From JANJTB01 sp032027125 (lineage in GTDB: Bacteria; Bacteroidota; Ignavibacteria; Kapaibacteriales; UBA2268): a DNA stretch of 64,000 nucleotides. Positions 16,299 to 24,925 of the stretch are shown piece by piece; within the stretch, counting starts at the first letter, position 1; every line of letters starts with the position of its first letter. A program made the translations under genes and the position numbers. The notes under the pieces are model-generated. The model saw only the letters and a list, made by a program, of their open reading frames with translations, searched no databases and had not been told where the DNA came from. The stretch covers positions 1,690,556 to 1,754,555 of the forward strand of contig JAVSMQ010000001.1 of NCBI GenBank assembly GCA_032027125.1, in the 5' to 3' direction.

Positions 16299-16334
16299 AA
16301 AGTAAGCATTTCGGATAATATAGGCACATTTTGA
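16299..16334 (+). pseudogene. Rhs core-end fragment 6 (very short)
   Basis: Translates as KVSISDNIGTF then stop, matching VSISNNFGS of fragment 8. It forms the left edge of the duplicated lipoprotein cassette (16315-16435). Confidence 0.55.
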
Positions 16335-16435
16335 AAATTAACAATTGAAAATTGACAATGAAAAATATAAATTTAATCTTTATAATTATCATATTTTTAT
16401 TCTCAACATCGTGTATTGATGAAGAAGGTAAACAA
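16315..16435. repeat. Duplicated cassette boundary, copy 2
   Basis: Nearly identical to 12944-13068, covering the Rhs fragment end, an intergenic linker and the lipoprotein signal sequence. The conserved breakpoint inside the Rhs core coding sequence marks it as a recombination boundary. Confidence 0.75.
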
Positions 16436-16771
16436 ATGATGCAATTTGTAATACAGATTATTGATGAACCTGATAGAATGCAAGAGTTAATTGAGAGTAG
16501 CGAATATTATAATAGTCAAATGACTGAACCAATTGATAACCGCATACTTCAATCATTTATTCGTAGTATCAAGTTTTTTAAGAAAAAAGGTATTGAATAT
16601 CATTATCATGAAGATGCAGTAATCATCCAACTTGATAAATCTAGAATAAATGGCAAATGCATTTTTATTGGTTCTGGTAATATTCTTTATGATTATTATA
16701 TACGCTTCTTCTTTCAAAATATTGATAATAATTGGGTGTTAATTAATGTTCTTAGCATGAATGGGTATTAA
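16358..16771 (+). CDS. Small lipoprotein, paralogue C of the island
   Basis: This 137-aa lipoprotein shares an almost identical signal sequence with the one at 12987 (lipobox FSTSC, then IDEEGK). It has a diverged mature domain with the same landmarks: MMQFVIQIIDEPDRM, SSEYYNSQ, EYHYHEDAVIIQLDKS, GSGNILYD and FFFQNIDNNWVLINV. Conserved signal and diverging body are typical of duplicated, selected surface or immunity proteins. It is followed by Rhs fragment 7. The function is unknown. Confidence 0.7.
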   Translation: MKNINLIFIIIIFLFSTSCIDEEGKQMMQFVIQIIDEPDRMQELIESSEYYNSQMTEPIDNRILQSFIRSIKFFKKKGIEYHYHEDAVIIQLDKSRINGKCIFIGSGNILYDYYIRFFFQNIDNNWVLINVLSMNGY

Positions 16772-16792
16772 ACAAATATTATATTGTTCAAG

Positions 16793-16957
16793 ATGTCAGT
16801 TCACCGCTACCACGCAACTGGAGATTTATTGGTCTTACCCGACGGCATTACGGAAGTAAGTATTTCGAATAATTTTGGCTCGGTTAGATTGGTGGTACAT
16901 TCAGCAAGTGACAGGAAACAGTTCGATTGCAAATCATTCTTAGAAAATTTTCCATAG
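16793..16957 (+). pseudogene. Rhs core-end fragment 7 (YHATGDLLVLPDG)
   Basis: The 54 codons read RYHATGDLLVLPDGITEVS, then SNNFGSVRLVVHSAS and DRKQFDCK, before switching to unrelated sequence and a TAG at 16955. This is the most N-terminal part of the Rhs core end seen in the island. An ATG at 16793 is present, but the product would be only a piece of a core. The remaining roughly 110 bp before the AMP-binding gene hold nothing recognisable. Confidence 0.75.
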
Positions 16958-17071
16958 AAGGCTCATAATAATTCAATTCGCAGCCCATTATTTCTCAGTC
17001 ATGTTTTGAATTATTTTGTTTATATTGCATTTTTTAAAATGCACCAATAACAATATTAGTGATTGACGATA

Positions 17072-20000
17072 ATGGAATTAAATGAATTAATCCTCAGCGG
17101 ACTCAAGGCAGATGAAATACTTCATTCCGCCTGCAACCTTAAAGATTCAGACAAAATAAATGATAGAAATTCAGCATTGAAATTTCTTGATTATACTTCA
17201 AATCCGAAATTTTTGAAAGAACTGAGTTCAGATGAATTAAGACATCAATGGGCTGAACTGTGCTTTTGGTTTATACGTAATTTCAACTACAAATTGGTTG
17301 ATATGATTGCGTCGCGGGCTGCGGAAATGCCTGATAATATATTGTTTCAGGATATGTCGTCAGCAAATCCGGGCAAATGGACTTACAGACGAATTTCATA
17401 TTATCTGAAGGAAATTGCAGCTTCGTTTTATCATGTATCTAATAATGAACAGCCGAGAGTTGCAATATTATCGGAGAACTCTTTAGTATCGGCTTGCTGT
17501 GATTTGGCTTGTTTGAGTTATGATATATTCGTAACGCCTCTTAATGTTAGTTTTAACCGAGAAATATTAACTCACATCATTGATTTATTAGATATAAATA
17601 TAATTGTAACCGATGACAAATCAAGAATTGATACACTTCTTAGTATCAAAAACAGCCTGAACAAAGATATAAAAATATTTTCTACCGTTCCGGATTTCTA
17701 TGAATATACAGATGAAATATATTATCTTGGAGAGTACGAGACAAAATTTGACTACACCGAAGTTGAAGTTATTCTCAATAATCGAAAATTGCTTGATGTG
17801 AATCAGGTATGTACTGTTATGTTTACCTCAGGCAGTACCGGTATGCCGAAGGGTTTGTCATTTACAATGTACAATCTAATGACCAAACGATTTGCCCGCG
17901 GTGCTGCCCTGCCTGATATTGGCGAAAATGAAGTAATGCTCTGCTATCTGCCGCTTTATCACACTTTCGGCAGGTATCTGGAAATGATGGGAACAATTTA
18001 CTGGCGGGGTACTTATATATTTGCCGGCAATACTTCTGCTGATACAATTTTGAATCTGTTCCCCAAAATCGAACCCACAATTTTTATAAGCATCCCGTTA
18101 AGATGGAATCAATTATACGACAATGCAGTAGAGTTGATGAATGACGTAACTGACGCATCGGAAATTAAAAGAATATTCCGCTCGCTTGTCGGCAGAAATT
18201 TGAAATGGGGACTTTCTGCTGCCGGTTATCTCGACCCGAAAGTTTTTACTTTTTTTAGCAAAAACGGTGTCGAATTATGCAGCGGTTTCGGCATGACCGA
18301 AGCAACCGGCGGCATTACAATGACTCCGCCCCATAAATACAAAGCAGGAACAGTCGGAATACCCCTGCCCGGCGTTATAACAAGAATTGATGAAGATGGT
18401 GTACTCGAAATCAGCGGACATTATATAGCGTCATATTTGGAAACAGCACCGCCGCTGTCAACAATTGCCTATTCTGACCAGATAGGAAATTACATTTCAA
18501 CAGGGGATGTATTCAAAATGGACGAAGATGGATATTACGAAATAATTGACCGCGTTAAAGATATTTACAAAAACAATAAAGGGCAGACAATTTCTCCCAA
18601 AAATGTTGAAAATATGTTCGAAGGTGTACCCGGAATTAAGAGAACATTTCTTGTCGGAGACGGAAAACCATATAACTCGCTTTTTATCGTGGCTGATGAA
18701 TCCGAAGAATTGATAATGTCGAAACCTGTTAATGAAATTCATGATTATTTCCATACAATCATTATTAATGCAAATAAAAAACTGGTGCCTTATGAAAGAG
18801 TAATCAATTATACAATTCTTGAAAGAGATTTTTCGGATACAAAAGGCGAACTTACTCCTAAGGGTTCGTATAACAGAAAGAATATTGAGAATAATTTTTT
18901 ATCTGAAATCGAAAAACTATATGAAAAAAATCATTTCGACATACCATTTTCAAAATATATTATCAGAATACCCCGATGGTTTTTCCGTGATTTGGGGATC
19001 CTGGAGACGGGTATTACACTTGATGAATCTTCATTATTAGATACCCGTAGCGGCAGACGGCTGAATATTCAAATTACAGAGACTGAAAATCAAATACTGA
19101 TAGGCGATTTGATTTATGAGGTAACGACAAAAATAATTAATATCGGAACTTTTGCCCGTCAGCCTAAATTATGGATCGGCAATCCGAATCTGATAAATTT
19201 CTGCCCGATTAAAGAAGGTTGGGATACTCCTTTTGAGGGTATTTCAGAGAATGTTTTTTTGCCTTATCAGCCATTCTCGTCAGATTATCAAAATATCATG
19301 CTAAGTGAGAAGTTAAAACTCAGCAGCGGTCTTCACGACCTGAACTCTTATGTCTGTGATACCTTTTATGGTGAACTTGAAAATGCATTCACAGCAATTA
19401 ATAAATTAGAAAATCTTTTGGAACACAATACCGTCAGATTTATAAATCTCATAAGAAAGCGTCTGCAGTCTCTTGCGCGGCATCCAGTTGAAGATATAAG
19501 ATGCGAAGCTTACAGGATTTTACTTCTCGATGAACCGGGTACAGATTACAGCAAAGCATTCCCTGCATTTCTTATGTCGGGTTTGTCGTATTTGAATGAG
19601 CAGTCAATTAAACGGATTGCATCAGGAAAACTTGAAATACGAAGACTTGAAGCACTCAGAAAAAGGCTGCTGGCATACCGCACTGTCGTTGATTTGCCAA
19701 ATGATGATGTCATGGTACGGCAGTTTGAAAATATGTTCAGTCTGCTTTTCAATTTTTTGCAGAATAATCCAGATTATTATACATCAGTGCGTTACGAACT
19801 TATTTCGTGGATGCTTTATGACAGAATACCCGAGATATCATTATCGGCTGCTGATTATTTCAGAAAAATTCATGTCTTTTATGAAGATATGCTCGATAAG
19901 TCAACAGTCAAATATCCGGTTGAATTGTGGAACAGCAAAATTGTATTTGATGATGGTATTAACGCAGAAGAAATTGACAGGATTAAGTCAATATTGGTTA

Positions 20001-21670
20001 ATAAAGCATTTATTAAACAGTCTATTTTGCTGTGTTTTGATGAAAGTGATTATTCTATCAATGATGTCAAGCAACGTGGAATATGGATTTCGAGATTGAA
20101 TACAGGCAGCACAACTCTGCATTACCGAATTGTAATTGCTATGAAAAACAACAGACGCTACGACCTGCAGATTTTCATCAATACCGATGATGTCGAAACC
20201 GATGTCCTGCAGACTATTTTGCGTCATGTTGCCATTTCAGGCTATCCTTACGGTTACCGCGTATTGCCAAAACTCGGAGCCTACAGACAGGAACTGAGAG
20301 CCTGGTCATTCGAATATTTCGGAGAGCTGTCGCTTTGGGCAAAAATCAGAGAATTTTCGAGTCAGAGAATAATCGGAAGGGATTTTAACAAGGCTGAATC
20401 ACTCAGAAAATTCTATCTGCAGGGTATGTCGGCATTTTTTATCGGATGGCGTAACTCCGGAAAACAAATAGTACCCGGAATAATTTCTCCAAATAATGTC
20501 ATTATCCCCGAACTTGATTTCCGTGACGGAGCTATTATAAATTCAATCAATAACTGGAAAAAGTACGACAGCACTGTCTCTCTCATTTCGCCAATGATTA
20601 GAAATTTTTATGAAAAACCGATTATTCATTACCCATGGTTAGAGCCTTTGCTTTTGAAAAGATGGATTTTTGATTCATGTCTCGAAGCACTCGGCAATGT
20701 CGAAGCCCACGAATTTCTCATTAAACTTAAGGAAGACCTTGAAAGGCTTTATCTGAATGATTTTATGATTGAACTTAAAAAGGGATTGGAAACTTTCATT
20801 GATAATCTTGAGAAATTTTACCATCCTCAGCTTAAAGTAATTAATGCAATCGAAAGATACAACGATTGGCTTGAATTGAATCCTGAAGCTACAGTTGAGG
20901 CAAAAGAACAAACCATCAGGGAACTGATAAGTCTGTACAATCTCAGTATTAAAAGCGAGCCTGACAGGTTTTATCTTTATCAGTTCACTTACTTCAAAGA
21001 TGCTGATTATAAAATTCATTCAAAAATGAGCGATATAATAAACCGCCTGTACCGAAATACCGGTGAGCGTGCTACACAGCTTATGGAATTATCTGAGCTT
21101 CAGTCTTTGTTAAGCGATTCTGATGACAGGATTATTTTTACCAGGATGTTATTCCCGAAAGGTTCATCCAATGAGATGAGTATTGTTCGTTCGGGTTCAG
21201 CAGCCGCCTCCGGACAGATAATATCTTCATTTATAAGGGATATTACAGAAGAAACATATACATTCAGAGAAGCTCAGGGTGCTTCGGAAATTGGAAATCT
21301 TTACCGAATATTTTTCAAGGAAAAGTATCCGAAAGTTATATCCGAATTGGATGAATATTTTGTTTTGACAGATTCAATTGACAGGATTGTAGGCGGTATA
21401 TGCTATAGAAAAGTTGACTCAAATTCAGTCCTTATTGACGGGTCTATAGTTATCAGCGCCCTCAGCAACCGCGGACTCGGCAGCGCAATGCTCGAAGATT
21501 TCTGTTCAAGAATGGCATCTCAGGGAATTGATTCTGTAAAAGCTCATTTTTTCCTCAAAAATTTCTTTTTAAAGCGGGGTTTTACAATCGACAAGCGTCA
21601 CGGAACTTTGGTCAGGTTCCTGAATACACCTGTCGCACAGTTTATAAAAGGCAGCTACTGTATAATTTAG
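17072..21670 (+). CDS. Acyl-CoA synthetase-like (AMP-binding) / unknown middle / GNAT fusion
   Basis: This protein of about 1532 aa has an N-terminal adenylate-forming domain (residues ~65-610) with the A3 motif FTSGSTGMPKG (~251-261), CSGFGMTEATGG (A5), STGDVF and a DRVKDIYKNNKGQTISP hinge region (A7-A10-like). A middle region of about 700 residues is not recognised; it looks mostly helical. The last ~140 residues resemble a GNAT acetyltransferase (VGGICYR, NRGLGSAMLEDF). The N-terminal half should activate a carboxylate with ATP, perhaps a fatty acid passed to a linked acceptor. TTG at 17063 is possible, but ATG at 17072 is preferred. No other lipid-metabolism gene adjoins it. Confidence 0.85.
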   Translation: MELNELILSGLKADEILHSACNLKDSDKINDRNSALKFLDYTSNPKFLKELSSDELRHQWAELCFWFIRNFNYKLVDMIASRAAEMPDNILFQDMSSANPGKWTYRRISYYLKEIAASFYHVSNNEQPRVAILSENSLVSACCDLACLSYDIFVTPLNVSFNREILTHIIDLLDINIIVTDDKSRIDTLLSIKNSLNKDIKIFSTVPDFYEYTDEIYYLGEYETKFDYTEVEVILNNRKLLDVNQVCTVMFTSGSTGMPKGLSFTMYNLMTKRFARGAALPDIGENEVMLCYLPLYHTFGRYLEMMGTIYWRGTYIFAGNTSADTILNLFPKIEPTIFISIPLRWNQLYDNAVELMNDVTDASEIKRIFRSLVGRNLKWGLSAAGYLDPKVFTFFSKNGVELCSGFGMTEATGGITMTPPHKYKAGTVGIPLPGVITRIDEDGVLEISGHYIASYLETAPPLSTIAYSDQIGNYISTGDVFKMDEDGYYEIIDRVKDIYKNNKGQTISPKNVENMFEGVPGIKRTFLVGDGKPYNSLFIVADESEELIMSKPVNEIHDYFHTIIINANKKLVPYERVINYTILERDFSDTKGELTPKGSYNRKNIENNFLSEIEKLYEKNHFDIPFSKYIIRIPRWFFRDLGILETGITLDESSLLDTRSGRRLNIQITETENQILIGDLIYEVTTKIINIGTFARQPKLWIGNPNLINFCPIKEGWDTPFEGISENVFLPYQPFSSDYQNIMLSEKLKLSSGLHDLNSYVCDTFYGELENAFTAINKLENLLEHNTVRFINLIRKRLQSLARHPVEDIRCEAYRILLLDEPGTDYSKAFPAFLMSGLSYLNEQSIKRIASGKLEIRRLEALRKRLLAYRTVVDLPNDDVMVRQFENMFSLLFNFLQNNPDYYTSVRYELISWMLYDRIPEISLSAADYFRKIHVFYEDMLDKSTVKYPVELWNSKIVFDDGINAEEIDRIKSILVNKAFIKQSILLCFDESDYSINDVKQRGIWISRLNTGSTTLHYRIVIAMKNNRRYDLQIFINTDDVETDVLQTILRHVAISGYPYGYRVLPKLGAYRQELRAWSFEYFGELSLWAKIREFSSQRIIGRDFNKAESLRKFYLQGMSAFFIGWRNSGKQIVPGIISPNNVIIPELDFRDGAIINSINNWKKYDSTVSLISPMIRNFYEKPIIHYPWLEPLLLKRWIFDSCLEALGNVEAHEFLIKLKEDLERLYLNDFMIELKKGLETFIDNLEKFYHPQLKVINAIERYNDWLELNPEATVEAKEQTIRELISLYNLSIKSEPDRFYLYQFTYFKDADYKIHSKMSDIINRLYRNTGERATQLMELSELQSLLSDSDDRIIFTRMLFPKGSSNEMSIVRSGSAAASGQIISSFIRDITEETYTFREAQGASEIGNLYRIFFKEKYPKVISELDEYFVLTDSIDRIVGGICYRKVDSNSVLIDGSIVISALSNRGLGSAMLEDFCSRMASQGIDSVKAHFFLKNFFLKRGFTIDKRHGTLVRFLNTPVAQFIKGSYCII

Positions 21671-21721
21671 AATGATGAATGATGAGTGCGGAATTCTGAA
21701 TTCTGAATGCGGAATTGATTT

Positions 21722-22305
21722 CAACTCTTAAAGAGTTGTATGTTTATAGCAAATGAATATCGAAAGACATTCAAAGAACCAACTCCGTTAGGAGTTGAAT
21801 TATGGTAATAAAACATATCCCACCCCGGAAACCACAAATACCCAACTCCGTTAGGAGTGGAATTATGGTAACAAAACATATCCCACCGGAAACCACAAAT
21901 ACCCAACTCCGTTAGGAGTGAGCTGTTAGTAGAAAAATCACAGCCGCCGGAAACCACAGCCGCCAACTCCGTTAGGAGTTGAATTGTGGTAACAAAACAA
22001 ATCCTGATGTACAAGACTACCTCGTAGAGGTTGAATTATGGGAAAAAATATAATCTCTACGAGATAACAATCATATAGTTGCCGCTCATGTTACCATAAT
22101 TCAATCTCTACGAGATAAATATGTTCCAACTCCATTAGGAGTGAGCTGTTAGTAGAAATATCACAGCCGAAGGAAACCACAAATCCAACTCCGTTAGGAG
22201 TGGAATTATGGTAACAAAACATATCACGACGGAAACACAACCGCCAACTCCGTAAGGAGTGATCTGTTAGTAGAAATATCACAGCCGCCGGAAACCACAG
22301 CCTTT
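21722..22305. repeat. REP-like palindromic repeat array (ACTCCGTTAGGAGT family)
   Basis: Seven near-identical palindromes of the type AACTCCGTTAGGAGT start at 21781, 21844, 21905, 21965, 22128, 22187 and 22245. Most are about 60 bp apart, with bodies GAATTATGGTAACAAAAC... or CTGTTAGTAGAAA...ACAGCC. Between 22021 and 22120 lies an inverted pair of a variant head (CTCGTAGAG with TTGAATTATGG), a REPIN-like arrangement. The gene-free interval from 21671 to 22530 is mainly this array. Minus-strand frames with repeated YHNSTPNGVG are artefacts of it. Confidence 0.8.
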
Positions 22306-22307
22306 TC

Positions 22308-22340
22308 AACCTTCCGAAGGTTGCTAACCTTCGGAAGGTT
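22308..22340. terminator. CCTTCCGAAGG hairpin
   Basis: A 15-bp perfect stem (AACCTTCCGAAGGTT / AACCTTCGGAAGGTT) with a 3-nt loop. There is no U-tract, so terminator function is uncertain; the same hairpin is at 26656-26689 and a relative at 3322-3354. Confidence 0.5.
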
Positions 22341-22530
22341 ATAAAGTGCAGATATTTGATATGTTTGGGGTTAGAGATAGTGATTGATTCAATTATTCTC
22401 AATTTATAATCAAACAGTCCATAATCACTTTGAATTGTAAATAAATATTATTAACTTGCAAAAGTATTTTTTACAAAATTAAATTTAGTATGTTTAAGCC
22501 ATCTGTCAAATTAATAATTTAGGGTGATTT

Positions 22531-22998
22531 ATGAAATCTTGTTTGTGTTTTTTGGTAATAATGCTTTACATATTCTTTAACGGAATTGAAAGTAAAGCTC
22601 AGGGCGATACGTTGATTATTAAATTAAAAAATAATCAAATTGAAAAAATTGCAGTTTCTCAGATTCAGAAGATTCAGTTTGAGAATGTCACAAGTGTTGA
22701 AGAACAATCCAACCATTCCAATGAACTTAATATCAAAGGTAATTATCCGAATCCTTTTGTTGAACGTACAAGCATAGAATTTGAAATTGCATTACCCGGC
22801 AATGTCGAAATTATAATTTATGACAATTCAGGTAATCAAATTCAAAAACTGGAGTGCGAAAATTGCCAATCCGGAAAGAATACACTCGAGTGGAATTGCA
22901 GGGATGAGAAAAATAATCGCGTGGTGAGCGGGACTTATTACTACGAAGTTCGGTTTAATAACGAAATTCAGTCCCAAAAAATGATTTTAGTCAAATAG
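22531..22998 (+). CDS. Small secreted protein with T9SS C-terminal domain
   Basis: This 155-aa protein has a signal peptide (residues 1-23), a short region (DTLIIKLKNNQIEKIAVSQI) resembling the N-terminus of the FISUMP proteins downstream, and a T9SS type-A domain. That domain starts GNYPNPFVERTSIEFE and ends GTYYYEVRFNN...KMILVK. It consists almost only of a sorting domain, so it may be the remnant of a longer exported protein or a minimal surface protein. The 12-bp gap to the next gene suggests one operon. AGGGTG precedes the ATG. Confidence 0.75.
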   Translation: MKSCLCFLVIMLYIFFNGIESKAQGDTLIIKLKNNQIEKIAVSQIQKIQFENVTSVEEQSNHSNELNIKGNYPNPFVERTSIEFEIALPGNVEIIIYDNSGNQIQKLECENCQSGKNTLEWNCRDEKNNRVVSGTYYYEVRFNNEIQSQKMILVK

Positions 22999-23010
22999 GA
23001 AATTGATAAA

Positions 23011-24771
23011 ATGAAAAAGTCAATATTAATTTTATTGGTGTTCTTGTATGCATTATCAGTAAATGCACAAGAACCGGTTATAAAAATCTATATGATTGAT
23101 GGAAGTGCAAAGGAATTTAAAATTAATGATATTGCTGATTTGAGTTTTATTAGTTCTAACCTTTCTTATTCAATGACAGTGTTTGAGTCAAAATTAAATA
23201 CAAAAAGTGATTTTGATATAAAAACTATTGATTCGATTGAATTTGAAAATAATCAAACAATGAACATTATACAGTCCGGCAATACAAAGTCATTTATTAT
23301 TAACGAAATTGACAGCATTATTTTTACTTTTAACACTTGCACAGAAATACAAATAGGTTCTCAGATATGGATGTGCAAAAATCTTGATGTTGACCATTAC
23401 CGCAACGGTGACCCGATACCTGAAGTACAAGATTCAGCTCAATGGGTAAATCTTAAAACTGGCGCCTGGTGCTATTACAATAATTCGGATTCACTTGGTA
23501 AAATATACGGAAAGTTTTATAACTGGTATGCTGTAAACGACCCGCGTAGATTGGCTCCAATTGGTTACCATGTACCGAGTGATGCAGAATGGACAGTTTT
23601 ATCAACATTTCTTGGCGGAAACAAAGTATCAGGCGGTAAGATGAAAGAAACGGACACAACTCACTGGTCCAGCCCAAACAAAGGGGCAACAAACTCAAGC
23701 GGTTTCACCGCTCTTCCGGGCGGTTGGCGTGGCAGCTTTGTCAGTCTAAGCTACTACGGTGTCTGGTGGTCGGCGACAGAGGGCAATGAGTCGCTACAAG
23801 CCTGGGTCAGATTCATGTTCAATGACAATCCCAGTATATCCAGGAGCGACGAAAGTATGTATAAAGGGTATTCAGTGCGATGTGTGCAGGGGGATTATAC
23901 TTCAGTAAAAATCAATTCAATTATTCCAAAAAATGCTAAAATCGGAGATGAAATTACTATTTCTGGAACAGGTTTCGGATTCTCCAAAGATACAAGCTTT
24001 GTTTCATTTAATTCAGTAAAACCACAATCAGGCGATTATATAATTTGGAGTAATACTTTAATAAAAGTAAAAGTACCAATCGGAACAACAAGCGGTAAAG
24101 TATTTGTGACAGTGAACGGTGAGAAAAGCAACGAGGTTGATTTTATAGTTGGTATATATTGTTATGGTGATGTAGAAATAGGTAATAAGATATGGATGTG
24201 CAGGAATCTTGATGTTGACCATTACCGCAACGGCGACCCGATACCTGAAGTACAAGACTCTGCACAATGGGCAAACCTTACAACAGGTGCCTGGTGCTAT
24301 TATAACAATGACCCTGCAAATGGTGCAATTTATGGAAAACTTTATAACTGGTATGCTGTAAATGACCCACGCGGATTGGCTCCAATTGGTTACCATATAC
24401 CGAGTGATGGAGAATGGTCTGCATTACAGTTATATTTGAGCATTGAAAGCCAATATTGGTGCTCCGACGCCTATTATACAGCAAAGTCACTTGCCTCAAA
24501 AGAACTATGGAGTGAACACTCCAATCCTTGTGCAATAGGTAATGATTTAAATGCTAACAATACAAGTGGTTTTTCCGCTCTTCCTGGAGGAGGTTTCCCT
24601 TACATTAGTGAGAGTTTCAGCTCTTTGAGATACGCCGGTCACTGGTGGACAGTGACTGAGAAAGATAATGTAAAAGCCTGGGCATATAATTTGAACTATG
24701 ATCGAGGCACTTTCGGTAGTTTCTACTATGACAAGTTTCTTGGATTTTCAGTTCGATGTAAAAAGGATTAA
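23011..24771 (+). CDS. Secreted protein with two FISUMP domains and an IPT/TIG domain
   Basis: This 586-aa protein has a signal peptide (1-19), then an N-terminal ~90-residue domain shared with the next gene (IKIYMIDGSAKEFKINDI). A first Fibrobacter-type major paralogous domain follows (~112-295; IWMCKNLDVDHYRNGDPIP, YNWYAVNDPR, SVRCV). An IPT/TIG immunoglobulin-like domain comes next (~302-378; SIIPKNAKIGDEITISGTGFG), and then a second FISUMP domain (~385-586). FISUMP domains are surface-associated and of unknown function; the TIG domain suggests binding. No T9SS tail is visible. It is probably co-transcribed with 22531 and is a duplication relative of 24926. Confidence 0.85.
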   Translation: MKKSILILLVFLYALSVNAQEPVIKIYMIDGSAKEFKINDIADLSFISSNLSYSMTVFESKLNTKSDFDIKTIDSIEFENNQTMNIIQSGNTKSFIINEIDSIIFTFNTCTEIQIGSQIWMCKNLDVDHYRNGDPIPEVQDSAQWVNLKTGAWCYYNNSDSLGKIYGKFYNWYAVNDPRRLAPIGYHVPSDAEWTVLSTFLGGNKVSGGKMKETDTTHWSSPNKGATNSSGFTALPGGWRGSFVSLSYYGVWWSATEGNESLQAWVRFMFNDNPSISRSDESMYKGYSVRCVQGDYTSVKINSIIPKNAKIGDEITISGTGFGFSKDTSFVSFNSVKPQSGDYIIWSNTLIKVKVPIGTTSGKVFVTVNGEKSNEVDFIVGIYCYGDVEIGNKIWMCRNLDVDHYRNGDPIPEVQDSAQWANLTTGAWCYYNNDPANGAIYGKLYNWYAVNDPRGLAPIGYHIPSDGEWSALQLYLSIESQYWCSDAYYTAKSLASKELWSEHSNPCAIGNDLNANNTSGFSALPGGGFPYISESFSSLRYAGHWWTVTEKDNVKAWAYNLNYDRGTFGSFYYDKFLGFSVRCKKD

Positions 24772-24787
24772 TCCGGTGTGAATATCA

Positions 24788-24818
24788 GATGTCCGACACT
24801 TTGGAAGTGTCGGACATC
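24788..24818. terminator. GATGTCCGACACT hairpin, copy 1
   Basis: A perfect 13-bp stem (GATGTCCGACACT / AGTGTCGGACATC) with a 5-nt loop, 17 bp after the FISUMP gene. It lacks a U-tract. Copies follow the second FISUMP gene and precede the array at 49.9 kb. A second palindromic element with GACT..AGTC arms near 24868-24890 follows. Confidence 0.5.
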
Positions 24819-24925
24819 TTAGTAAATAACTTTCGGAAGGTTAAGACTGACAGAGATAATTCATCCGATGACTGCGAGTCATCGGATGAGTATGGAGGAG
24901 AGAATAATATATTTTAAGGTTCATT

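Noticed and set aside
11940..16957. Integron cassette array
   Set aside because: Cassettes alternate with Rhs coding fragments rather than with attC-like hairpins, and no integrase gene is present.
21721..22402. Two minus-strand open frames with repeated YHNSTPNGVG
   Set aside because: They are translations of the ACTCCGTTAGGAGT repeat array. Repeats are conserved as palindromes rather than as codons, and no start or ribosome site is convincing.
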